Below, piece by piece: positions 1-7,223 of a stretch of 64,000 bases of DNA; the first letter of the stretch is position 1; the number at the start of each line of letters is the position of its first letter. The position numbers and the translations under genes were made by a program. Under the pieces are notes generated by a model that made no database searches, was not told where the DNA came from, and worked only from the letters and a program-made list of their open reading frames with translations. The DNA comes from CAVTUU01 sp045804965 (lineage in GTDB: Bacteria; Chloroflexota; Chloroflexia; Thermomicrobiales; UBA6265), in the NCBI GenBank assembly GCA_045804965.1, contig JBJMMD010000010.1:62001-126000 (forward strand), written 5' to 3'.

Positions 1-2
1 TC

Positions 3-536
3 CTGATCGATTGGCATCGGGAAGCTCTCTATGTGGACAATGACTACCGTCTCAGTCAGCGGGCGATTGACCAAATGGAGAAGGAGGCCAACGAATTCGC
101 GGGGCATTTGCAGTTCTTAGGGACTCGATTCGCCGACGAGTCGCGTTCCATGCCATTCGGGCTCGGCACGGCGGTGGACCTAGCTGACCTCTTCGTTGCC
201 ACCTACGAGTCAGCAATCCGTCACTACGTTGAGACGCGCGAGGAGAATTGCATCTGTCTTGTGTGTCGCGTCATTCCAGCGGCAGAAGGAGCACGCACAC
301 TCCGCTTCCAGTACTTCATCAAGCCGAAGCCATCGCGCGGTTTCTGGAACTTTGAGTTCAAATCCGGGCACGTATTCCCCCTCGACGACGAGGTGGTGCA
401 GTTGCTCAACCAGGGTGTACTGGATGGGGCCTCACCACACAACGGTACCTACTACAGCCAAGATTCTAAGCAGGCCTATCAACGCCAGGTGTTTTGCAAC
501 GGTCACAGCGTCTTCGTCTTGGTTAGCACCATCTGA
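3..536 (+). CDS. ImmA/IrrE-like metallopeptidase, C-terminal part (5' truncated by window edge)
   Basis: The frame is open to the left edge, so the N-terminus and any HExxH zinc site lie outside the window. The visible 177 codons begin LIDWHREALYVDN and contain EKEANEFAGHL. This resembles the E-x-EAN-x-FA helix that follows HExxH in ImmA/IrrE proteins and supplies a zinc ligand. Known family members act as site-specific proteases on repressor-type regulators of mobile elements or stress genes. The last ~110 residues are not recognised. The region is clearly more AT-rich than the genes from 1.1 kb onward, which suggests an accessory origin. The family call rests on one short motif, so function is tentative; that it is coding is likely. 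Confidence 0.55.
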   Translation: MIDWHREALYVDNDYRLSQRAIDQMEKEANEFAGHLQFLGTRFADESRSMPFGLGTAVDLADLFVATYESAIRHYVETREENCICLVCRVIPAAEGARTLRFQYFIKPKPSRGFWNFEFKSGHVFPLDDEVVQLLNQGVLDGASPHNGTYYSQDSKQAYQRQVFCNGHSVFVLVSTI

Positions 537-562
537 GATTTTCGAACGCCTCCGAGACGCTG

Positions 563-829
563 GTGAACTTTGAGGATTTAGTTGAAGTCTTCAGACGAGA
601 CGGCTGCGATACCGTGTCCATAGATGCCCAGGACCAGCGCAATGCTCCGCTTACTTCGCCACAGTTGCGAATCAACAGACGGGACCAAGAAGAGGGTGTC
701 TCCTTCGAGCGCATTGGTGAACCATTGCGGCCCACGCTTGTACGGCAAGACTCTGTCAGCCAGGCCATGATCGAATATGTCTCTTCTCCAATTCGACGGT
801 TCGGGCCGTCACACCCCGCTCACACGTGA
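563..829 (+). CDS. Small hypothetical protein, doubtful
   Basis: An 88-codon frame starts with GTG 26 bases after the preceding gene, on the same strand and with the same AT-richer composition. The product is charged and soluble-looking, with no signal peptide or membrane segment. I recognise no family. The upstream sequence offers only a weak ribosome site. It may be a short partner of the ImmA/IrrE-like gene or simply an open frame. The rest of the 537-1103 gap holds the oxidoreductase relic and the promoter described separately. Confidence 0.3.
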   Translation: MNFEDLVEVFRRDGCDTVSIDAQDQRNAPLTSPQLRINRRDQEEGVSFERIGEPLRPTLVRQDSVSQAMIEYVSSPIRRFGPSHPAHT

Positions 830-833
830 CAGT

Positions 834-1003
834 CTAGACGTGCAATACAGCCCCGCTCTTGTGGCTCGCCTTCTCGGCGGTGAACGGATTCTGCCACGCC
901 GTCGAGTCAATCCCCGACTTACGCCCGTTCACCAATTCGCGTACGATCCGTGATCGCCGCCCAGGAGAAGCCGTCGCCATTGAAGCCGGGGGCCGGCGCC
1001 AAA
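834..1003 (-). pseudogene. Frameshifted relic of a DadA-like FAD oxidoreductase (C-terminus only)
   Basis: Read on the minus strand, this segment matches the C-terminus of the intact FAD oxidoreductase at 2604-3806 in two frames. The first piece gives GFNGDGFSWAAI (intact GFNGGGLSWAAI). After a net 5-base loss the second gives ELVNGRKSGID and WQNPFTAEKAS (intact DLVNGRPPGFD and WTNPFTAGERS), then a stop at 834-836. A further stretch between these two is deleted. No start or N-terminal GxGxxG region is present. The relic and the intact gene flank the SRAP, DUF3072 and DUF2199 genes. It is therefore a leftover of a duplication or of a related gene that was lost. Confidence 0.75.
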
Positions 1004-1032
1004 CCGAGCAGCGAACGCCGCCTCGCCGCGGC

Positions 1033-1061
1033 TGGAGTGGTCAGAATATTTGTTCTATAAT
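1033..1061 (+). promoter_or_regulatory. Probable sigma-70-type promoter of the SRAP gene
   Basis: A perfect TATAAT hexamer lies at 1056-1061, 42 bases before the SRAP start. A weak -35-like TGGAGT sits 17 bases upstream of it. It lies in an AT-rich patch between the relic and the gene. Confidence 0.45.
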
Positions 1062-1103
1062 TCTCTCGGAAATCCCTGCGCCGTCAGGGATCAGGAGGAC
1101 GCT

Positions 1104-1796
1104 ATGTGCGGTCGGTACAGCCTCGAACACCTCACTGAGCTCTCGGAACGTTTCCGGGCGCGGCAGGTCCATCTGGACTTGCCCGCTACCTACAACATCG
1201 CCCCCTCCCTGGAGTTGCCGGTCGTCGTCGAAGATGAGCACGGGGAGCGGGTCTTGCGATTGATGCAGTGGGGCCTGCAACGCGGCGGGCAGCTCGGAGG
1301 GGTGGCCCCGATCAATGCCCGGGCCGAGTCGGTGGCCGACAAGCCGATGTTCCGTGACCTGATTCGACACCGGAGGTGTCTGGTCCCGGCTTCCGGCTTC
1401 TATCTCTGGCAGCAGGTGGGGCTGCGCAAGCAACCCTACTTCGCGACGGTCAAAGACCAGGCGCTGTTCGCCTTCGCCGGGCTGTTCGACGAGATCGACC
1501 AAGGCGAGTGCCCTCCGCTCGCCTCGTACGTCGTGCTGACCACTCGCGCCAATGCGCGCGTAGCCGAGATCCAGGACCGGATGCCAGTGATCATGCGGTC
1601 GGAGGCCGAAGGGCGCTGGCTCTCGCGGCAGATCACCGATATTGAGGACATCCAGCCGGTAATGGCGCCGTTGGGCTCGGACGAGGTCGTTATCTATCCA
1701 GTGGCGACCGCCGTGAATGACGCGCACCACGATGGGCCGGAGCTGATCCGGCCGCAGGAATCGAAGCAGCTGCGACTGGCCCGGCGGGCCAGTTGA
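1104..1796 (+). CDS. SRAP-family protein (YedK/HMCES-like) with altered catalytic Glu and His
   Basis: SRAP proteins bind abasic sites in single-stranded DNA and crosslink to them through Cys2. The 230-residue product starts MCGRY, so the ATG at 1104 is fixed by the need for Cys2; AGGAGG sits 5 bases upstream. Conserved elements are YNIAP (residues 30-34), PINARAES with the active-site Asn at 71, RCLVPASGFY, and the C-terminal VNDAHHDG region. Two key residues differ from E. coli YedK. The Glu of the GWFEW motif (E105) is Leu101 here (GFYLW), and the His of IHDR (H160) is Gln157 (IQDRMPV). Cys2 and Asn are kept, so DNA linkage may still occur while its chemistry or reversal is changed. A DUF3072 gene follows 14 bases downstream. 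Confidence 0.9.
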   Translation: MCGRYSLEHLTELSERFRARQVHLDLPATYNIAPSLELPVVVEDEHGERVLRLMQWGLQRGGQLGGVAPINARAESVADKPMFRDLIRHRRCLVPASGFYLWQQVGLRKQPYFATVKDQALFAFAGLFDEIDQGECPPLASYVVLTTRANARVAEIQDRMPVIMRSEAEGRWLSRQITDIEDIQPVMAPLGSDEVVIYPVATAVNDAHHDGPELIRPQESKQLRLARRAS

Positions 1797-1810
1797 AGGA
1801 GGAACGCACG

Positions 1811-2032
1811 ATGAGCGACGATCAACTTCCCGAGGAGAGCCAGAACCCGGTCAAGGATCCGGCCGACTGGACCACGGGCGACGAACCGATGACCGGACCG
1901 CAGGTCTCGTACCTGAAGACTCTGCTCCAGCAGGCAGGCCGGCGCGAGTCGGACCTCGACCCCAAGCTGACCAAGGCCGAAGCCTCGCGGTTGATCGACG
2001 AGCTGCAGGCCAAGACCGGCCGCGGCGAATAG
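1811..2032 (+). CDS. DUF3072 family small protein
   Basis: 73 residues, starting at ATG 1811 with AAGGAGGA just upstream; the ribosome site overlaps the end of the SRAP gene, so the two are likely co-transcribed. The C-terminal half, from MTGPQVSYLKTLL to RLIDELQAKTG, is the DUF3072 helix pair, a short domain seen mostly in Actinobacteria and Chloroflexota and of unknown function. The N-terminal third is acidic and probably disordered. The pairing with a DNA-lesion protein is an inference from position only. Confidence 0.8.
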   Translation: MSDDQLPEESQNPVKDPADWTTGDEPMTGPQVSYLKTLLQQAGRRESDLDPKLTKAEASRLIDELQAKTGRGE

Positions 2033-2092
2033 CCCGCACGCACCCGCACCGACAATCGCCTCCACCAATGTGGGGCGAATCTTGGCTTGGGC

Positions 2093-2590
2093 TCACTGCG
2101 CGGCGATGACATCGGCCACAAATTCGTGCACCCGCTCCATCGTTATGCCTTGTCGCTGGTCGATGCCGAGCGGATGCTCCTGGGAAATGACCTCAAAGCG
2201 GGGACGCTGGCCCTGGCACTGCGGTTGAACCTGGACTTCGAGCATGTCGGAATCTGCGTAGTCGCGGATGCCGCCCGAAAGCCAGCCCGGAAAGGGACCC
2301 TGTCTGCCTTCGTCATCCTCCCAAAGCTCGAGATAGCGGGTGAAGTCCTGCTGATCGACGAGCGCCCACGTCCCCCACCGGAACTCTTGGTCCGATCCCT
2401 TGACCGGCAAGGGGAGGACGCCCCGGATCAGAAATTCTCGGTCGTCGATGACGCAGAGATCGTCGGTGAGGTAGACCCGCCGGCTCCATTCCTCCTCGGG
2501 CACCCGAAAGATGTGGCCTGGCCGCCGGTGGGCCAGATCCATCGGCAACTCATCGTGAACCCTGCCGCAAATTCCGCAGGTGTACCCCAT
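2093..2590 (-). CDS. DUF2199 domain protein
   Basis: 165 residues. The start MGYTCGICGRVHDELP, with its CxxC and His, is the hallmark of DUF2199. It is followed by the DDLCVIDDREFLIRG and RWGTWALVD blocks that typify the family. Function is unknown; the Cys pair suggests a metal site. The gene begins 13 bases after the FAD oxidoreductase stop on the same strand, so it is probably the second gene of that transcript. The longer upstream frame reads through the oxidoreductase end and was not used; ATG at 2590 matches the conserved family start. Confidence 0.88.
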   Translation of the reverse strand: MGYTCGICGRVHDELPMDLAHRRPGHIFRVPEEEWSRRVYLTDDLCVIDDREFLIRGVLPLPVKGSDQEFRWGTWALVDQQDFTRYLELWEDDEGRQGPFPGWLSGGIRDYADSDMLEVQVQPQCQGQRPRFEVISQEHPLGIDQRQGITMERVHEFVADVIAAQ

Positions 2591-2603
2591 CGTTGTGTCC
2601 CTT

Positions 2604-3806
2604 TCACACTGAGCCCGTCGGCAGCGCCAGGCCGGCATCGGATCGCTCCCCCGCGGTGAAGGGATTGGTCCAGGAGGCACCGGTGCCTGAGAACCGATTA
2701 GGATCGAACGGCGCAAGATCGAATCCCGGCGGCCGTCCGTTGACGAGATCAGCAATCACCTGTCCGACGATCGCGGCCCAGGAGAGGCCGCCGCCGTTGA
2801 AGCCGGCGGCCAAGGTCAAGCCGGGCTCTGATTCGTAGCGGCCGATCAGGGGGAGGCCGTCGGCGGTGAAGCCCATGATCCCGGCCCAGGCGCGAACAAC
2901 CTTGACCCCGCGCAGCGCCGGAAACAGCGTCGTCAGGCAGCCGGCGATACCGGCGATGACGGCGGGGTTGACGCGCTCCTCGTAGTGGCCGAGGCCCTCG
3001 TCGTCGTCGAGGCGGCGGTAGCCGCCGCAGAGGACTTGGCCGCCGGGCGTTTGCCGCCCGTATTCCTTGTCGAAATTGGTGCCGAAAGAGTACGGAATAA
3101 GCGGCGGTATCGGTTGGGTGACGAGGATTTGGCCACGGGCCGGGACGAGCGCGCCGGGCGGTAGGTCAAGCAACTGCGGGGTGTAGGCGTTGGTGGCGAG
3201 GATGACGTCGTCAGCTTCGATCACGTCGCCGCCGGCCAGGACGACGCCGGCGACTCGGTCGCCGCGGCGATGGAGGCATTGCACCGCGGTCCAGGTGCGA
3301 AAGGTCGCGCCATGGCGGCGGGCGGCGTTGGCGAGGCCGTGGACGAGGGCGAAGGGCCAGAGGTGACCCACACCAGCTTTGAATTCCGCGCCGAGGATGG
3401 CGTCGCTCACCGCAGGCAGCAGCGCTCGCGTCTCCTGACCGTCGAGCCAGTGCACGTCGAGACCGGCCGCCCGCTGGAGCGCGATGCTCCGGCGCAGATG
3501 CTCAACCTGGGCTTCGGTGGTTGCGAGGTCGACGGCTCCGGGGAGACGCAGCTCGAAATCCGCGTCGAGCTCGTCGGGGAGCTCACGCAGCATGGCGAGA
3601 TTGGCGGAGGTGAGCGCGTAGATTGCCCTGCCTTCAGCGGAGTGCATGGCCGAGCCGGCACCGGTCGAACCGTTGTTTCGCCCGGAGGCGCCCGAGGCAA
3701 TGCCTCGTTTGTCGATGACCAGCACTTGGCGCCCCGATTGTGCGAGGCGGTAGGCAATCGAGCAGCCGACCACGCCTGCCCCGACCACGATCACGTCAGC
3801 CGTCAT
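2604..3806 (-). CDS. FAD-dependent oxidoreductase (DadA/glycine-oxidase type)
   Basis: 400-residue cytosolic flavoenzyme of the D-amino-acid/sarcosine oxidase superfamily, expected to oxidise a C-N bond of an amino acid or amine. The Rossmann motif VVGAGVVGCSIAYRLA is at residues 5-20, followed by the FAD-ribose acidic region VLVIDKR. The C-terminal flavin-contact segment TLAAGFNGGGLSWA is intact. Start ATG 3806 puts the Rossmann fold at the very N-terminus and has GAGATGAGG upstream. The substrate cannot be told from sequence. A decayed C-terminal copy lies at 834-1003. The gene is divergent from the helicase-associated gene at 3972 and is followed by DUF2199. Confidence 0.85.
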   Translation of the reverse strand: MTADVIVVGAGVVGCSIAYRLAQSGRQVLVIDKRGIASGASGRNNGSTGAGSAMHSAEGRAIYALTSANLAMLRELPDELDADFELRLPGAVDLATTEAQVEHLRRSIALQRAAGLDVHWLDGQETRALLPAVSDAILGAEFKAGVGHLWPFALVHGLANAARRHGATFRTWTAVQCLHRRGDRVAGVVLAGGDVIEADDVILATNAYTPQLLDLPPGALVPARGQILVTQPIPPLIPYSFGTNFDKEYGRQTPGGQVLCGGYRRLDDDEGLGHYEERVNPAVIAGIAGCLTTLFPALRGVKVVRAWAGIMGFTADGLPLIGRYESEPGLTLAAGFNGGGLSWAAIVGQVIADLVNGRPPGFDLAPFDPNRFSGTGASWTNPFTAGERSDAGLALPTGSV

Positions 3807-3971
3807 GCGTGCCTCATCTCCCCAATCGATTCGGAACCCCGCCGGATTGCCCACCAGATTCTATGGTCTTCTGGAACAAACGGCGAGAACTGTTGATTCC
3901 TTAGGCAAAAGTGGGCCGTATACTTCAGTTGCCTACGCCTCGCACGACGCACGGGGGACGCTGACGCAACC

Positions 3972-6101
3972 ATGCGGAACCTGCTCGGACGGCTCAATGC
4001 GCGCTCAGCCGAGGAGCTGACCAGGATCGCCGCCGCCTGGCTCGTCCCCTTGACGGCGACCGATCGCCACGCCCAGGTCGGTCAGCTCTATCGCGCGCTG
4101 TCCGACCCGCGCACGGTGCGCGACTTCTGGGAGCTGTTGGACGACGACGAACGCGCCCTCGTCCGCCTGCTCGCCCTCGACGAGGACATTGTCCTCACTA
4201 TTGGACAACTCGCCAACCGCCTCGGCTTGACCGAGGAGCAGACGCATGCGATCGCCGCCCGGCTCTATCGCAAGGGTGTGGTCGTGCGCGAGGGTGACGA
4301 TGAGCCGCTGCCCGTCGGGGTCGCGCCCCGGCTGTTTCTCCCGCGCGAGCTGTCCTCGCTCTTTCGTCGCGTGCTCGACGAGATCGAGGTTGGCGATGTG
4401 AGCCGGACGCCGCTCAGCGCCCTGTTGGCGCTGTTGGACGACGCGGAGATCGACGAGGCGGCGCGGATTTGGGGCCTGAACGTCATCCCCGGCATCCGCG
4501 GGCGCGACGAGATGACCCGGCGACTGCTCGACCAAGTCAGCGACCTCTCACGGGTGCACGCGGTTGCGGCGCAACGACGGCGGGATGCCGATCTGATCTG
4601 GCGCCGGTTGCTCGACGATTCGACCGGAGCGCCCGTGCCGCTGCGGGACGCGGCGGCAGCAGCCGGTCTCTCCGGCCGAGATCCAGACCATGCGCATCGG
4701 TTGCGGGTGGCGCTGGCGGAGCTCGAAGGCGCGCTCCTCGCCTGGCATACCTACCGTCCGGACGGCAGCCGCTGGCTCTTTGTGCCGGCCGAAATCCGCA
4801 CCCCGCGGCCAACGGAAGCCGGCGAGCAGCTCAGCCTAACGCCGGTACTCGCGGAGCTGGTGACGCCGCCGGCGTGGCGGCATCCGCACGCGGTTGCTTG
4901 GGACTTGCTGACCATTTTGCGCGGCATCTCGGCGCCGAACGCGCCGGAAATCTATCTCCGCTCAGAATTGCCGCGAAGTTGGCGCCGCCGGCTCAATCGC
5001 CGCTGCTGGATAAACGGTCCGGATGTTCCGCCGGTCGGTTATGTCGAGTTTTTGCTCGCCCTTGCGGTCGCCGAGGGATTGCTGACGGGCAGCGACAAAC
5101 CGGATTCGCCCGTTCGCGCGACAGCCGCGATCCACACCTGGCGCGATCAATCGTTCGGAGAGCAGACAGCGCGGTTGCGGAAGCGATGGATGGAGAGCAC
5201 ATCCTGGCTCGAAGGAGCGGAGCGGGAGGATGTCGAGGTCTGGGGCGCCGATTGGCGAGGGTTTCGGCGGCGCTTACTGACCAAGGTCGATGCCCTCGAC
5301 GCTGGCGTTTGGTTTCCGCTCGACGACGTCACCTCGTGGCTGGCGGCCTCCGATGCCGATATGCTCGGTCCGACCTTCACCGCGGCCACGGCCAGGAGCA
5401 CGGCCGCCGGCGATGAGCTCACCCGCCGGCGGGCGGCGATCGCGGAGGTCGCCGGTGTGGCGCTGACCACCTCGCTGGAATGGTTTAGCATCGTCGAAAT
5501 CGCGACGATCCCACGGCGGGCAAAGGTCGTCCGGCGCACGAATGTGCCGGGCGTGCCTTCGGCCAATGCGCCGCTGTTTCAAGCCGCGGAGGCCGGGCCG
5601 CGGTCCTTCGAGCTCCGACCTGGATCGATTGTCGCGGTGGAGAATCCTTCGCCGCGGCAAATCTGGACCCTGAACGCGTTTGCAATGCCGGAAACACTCG
5701 ACCGCACGAGTCTCTACAAACTCACGCCGGACACGGTATCCGAGGCGTTGGCCTCGGGATACGATCCCGAGCAGATCATCGCGTTTCTCGAGGCGGAAAC
5801 GCGCGCCCCGCTCGATCCTGCCTTCCGGGCCGAGTTTACGAAATGGACGAGTGAGCTCTGCCGGATTCAATTTCGGCGCACATTGAGCCTGACCACGGAC
5901 GAGACCGAAACGTTGGAAGCAGTCAACTCGAGGCTCGTGCTCGCCGGGTTCGCGGTCGAGTTGGCTGGCAACACACTCCTTGTCGAGCTACCCCCCGGCA
6001 ACAGCGCGAACGCCGAACGCGCGATACTGCAACTGCTGCGCGAAGCCAATTTCGCGCCGCAAGCAGCCCCGCCCCAGTTCGGCCGTCAACGCGAGGGATA
6101 A
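3972..6101 (+). CDS. Helicase-associated (XPB/Ssl2 N-terminal-like) domain protein without a motor
   Basis: 709 residues. Residues ~1-120 look like a pair of winged-helix segments (VRDFWELLDDDERALVRLLA, LANRLGLTEEQTHAIAARL). Residues ~560-650 (RPGSIVAVENPSPRQIW, YKLTPDTVSEALASGYDPEQ, IIAFLEAET) match the helicase C-3/XPB-Ssl2 N-terminal domain of actinobacterial and chloroflexal proteins. I see no Walker A, Walker B or other helicase motor motif. It is therefore more likely an orphan accessory protein than an active helicase. It stands alone, divergent from the FAD oxidoreductase across a 165-base promoter region. Exact role unknown. Confidence 0.65.
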   Translation: MRNLLGRLNARSAEELTRIAAAWLVPLTATDRHAQVGQLYRALSDPRTVRDFWELLDDDERALVRLLALDEDIVLTIGQLANRLGLTEEQTHAIAARLYRKGVVVREGDDEPLPVGVAPRLFLPRELSSLFRRVLDEIEVGDVSRTPLSALLALLDDAEIDEAARIWGLNVIPGIRGRDEMTRRLLDQVSDLSRVHAVAAQRRRDADLIWRRLLDDSTGAPVPLRDAAAAAGLSGRDPDHAHRLRVALAELEGALLAWHTYRPDGSRWLFVPAEIRTPRPTEAGEQLSLTPVLAELVTPPAWRHPHAVAWDLLTILRGISAPNAPEIYLRSELPRSWRRRLNRRCWINGPDVPPVGYVEFLLALAVAEGLLTGSDKPDSPVRATAAIHTWRDQSFGEQTARLRKRWMESTSWLEGAEREDVEVWGADWRGFRRRLLTKVDALDAGVWFPLDDVTSWLAASDADMLGPTFTAATARSTAAGDELTRRRAAIAEVAGVALTTSLEWFSIVEIATIPRRAKVVRRTNVPGVPSANAPLFQAAEAGPRSFELRPGSIVAVENPSPRQIWTLNAFAMPETLDRTSLYKLTPDTVSEALASGYDPEQIIAFLEAETRAPLDPAFRAEFTKWTSELCRIQFRRTLSLTTDETETLEAVNSRLVLAGFAVELAGNTLLVELPPGNSANAERAILQLLREANFAPQAAPPQFGRQREG

Positions 6102-6136
6102 AGCCGAAGCAGTCCCGCAAGGCCGGATGAGCCGGA

Positions 6137-6190
6137 TGCCCGGGCTCAAAGGCGCGGGCTACGGTTCACGAAGCCCTTCCAGGGCTGACG
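6137..6190 (+). repeat. Dispersed two-hairpin palindromic repeat, copy A1
   Basis: A GC-rich hairpin (CCCGGGCTC...GCGGGCTAC) is followed by CACGAAGCCCTTCCAGGGCTGACG. It matches the copy at 54059-54130 in the same orientation. It lies in the 357-base space between the convergent helicase-associated and MarR genes. That space contains no other gene; copy A2 follows in the opposite orientation. Confidence 0.6.
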
Positions 6191-6230
6191 GGAGAGGACA
6201 TCCCCTGAATTCGCCCTAGGCTCAGCCTCC

Positions 6231-6310
6231 AGAAGGGCTTCGTTGTCTTCGCGCTGGGCACCTTCTGGGTCACTTCCAGCCCGGCAGCGCGGCGCAGCCG
6301 CGTAGGCGTG
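6231..6310 (-). repeat. Dispersed palindromic repeat, copy A2 (inverted)
   Basis: Contains AGGGCTTCGT, a GCGCTGGGC...CCAGCCCGGC hairpin and CGGCGCAGCCGCGTAG. The same elements in the same order occur in the copy at 27981-28060. Together with A1 it forms a head-to-head pair between convergent genes. Confidence 0.55.
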
Positions 6311-6458
6311 TCTACCAATCGCGTGCGAGGGTCGGAATATTGCGCGCCACCCGTCTTCCTTCGTCACAAGGCGGACGCCTCTTGGACGCGGCTGGGGGTA
6401 AGAGTACTGCCGGGATTTGGGGCAGAGAGCGCTTGGGGCCGCCTTTGTGAGAGCAGCA

Positions 6459-6953
6459 CTACTTCCGATGCGCGAAGGGTCGTTGGATCGCGTGCTCGTT
6501 TTCGAGCTCGCCGACAATACGATCGAGGATTTCGAGTCCGCGTTCCAGCGCTTCCATCTCGTGCGCGCTCAATTTCCTGACTTGAGTCGCGATATCGGAG
6601 ATAAGGAAGTTCTCGACTTCGATGCTGCGCGCCCGGCCTTCCTCTGTGAGGGCAAGATGAATCCGGCGACGATCGCCCGGCTGGTTGACCCGCTGCACAT
6701 ATCCGCGCTTTTCCAGGCGATCGATCAGTCCGGTCACCACAGCCGGGGTGACCATGAGCCTGCGGGCAACCTGGCCGAGGGTCGCCGATTCGTGGCGAAT
6801 GATATAGAGCGCGCTCAGTTGGCGAAGGCTGAGATCACCACCAAGTTCACGGCGCTCGATGCGCGACTGAGCCCATCGGTTGATGCGCGGGAAGAGCCGA
6901 AGCGCGAGCTGGGCCGGGCGATCGGTATCATGCTCTGTTGCGGTTTGAGACAT
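6459..6953 (-). CDS. MarR-family transcriptional regulator
   Basis: 164-residue winged-helix dimeric repressor. The recognition helix region reads ATLGQVARRLMVTPAVVTGL, followed by IDRLEKRGYVQR and the wing GDRRRIHLALTEEG (residues ~60-108). Flanking helices form the dimer interface. The chosen start MSQTATEHD has a GAGGGGA ribosome site; the longer frame adds an unconserved basic stretch. Its upstream region (6954-7223) carries a TTGT-N5-ACAA inverted repeat. The ligand is unknown; the target could be itself or the propeller protein gene upstream. Confidence 0.88.
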   Translation of the reverse strand: MSQTATEHDTDRPAQLALRLFPRINRWAQSRIERRELGGDLSLRQLSALYIIRHESATLGQVARRLMVTPAVVTGLIDRLEKRGYVQRVNQPGDRRRIHLALTEEGRARSIEVENFLISDIATQVRKLSAHEMEALERGLEILDRIVGELENEHAIQRPFAHRK

Positions 6954-7069
6954 AACGCTTCCCCTCGTTGACGAGGAAACCTGGCGCGCCCATCGCGCTC
7001 CCATGACCCCCGGTGTCGAACATTTCGACGCCGCGCTTTACATGTACCCATGAGAACGATATCAGTAGT

Positions 7070-7082
7070 TTGTACACGACAA
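7070..7082. promoter_or_regulatory. Candidate MarR operator
   Basis: TTGTACACGACAA forms a TTGT-N5-ACAA inverted repeat in the spacer upstream of the MarR gene. It overlaps TTGTCG and TATCGT elements that could serve as a minus-strand promoter with a short spacer. MarR proteins commonly autoregulate through such sites; this is inference from position. Confidence 0.3.
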
Positions 7083-7223
7083 GTAACCCGGACGGCAACC
7101 CCGCTCTCTTTAGTCAAGAGACGACATTCGCCGCGCTCCAGGTATTTATTGCATCACCCCAGCCGAATTTGATTCTGTTCTTCTCTTGGTCGACGTCGAT
7201 CGTGCCGGTCTTCGCGGATGATG

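Noticed and set aside
859..1263. 134-codon plus-strand frame overlapping the relic and the SRAP start
   Set aside because: It crosses the oxidoreductase relic and a strong TATAAT promoter and runs into the SRAP gene in another frame; product is basic and without family character.
4469..5416. 315-codon frame inside the helicase-associated gene
   Set aside because: Arg/Ala/Gly-rich shadow of a high-GC gene; the overlapped 709-codon frame has domain matches and normal codon use.
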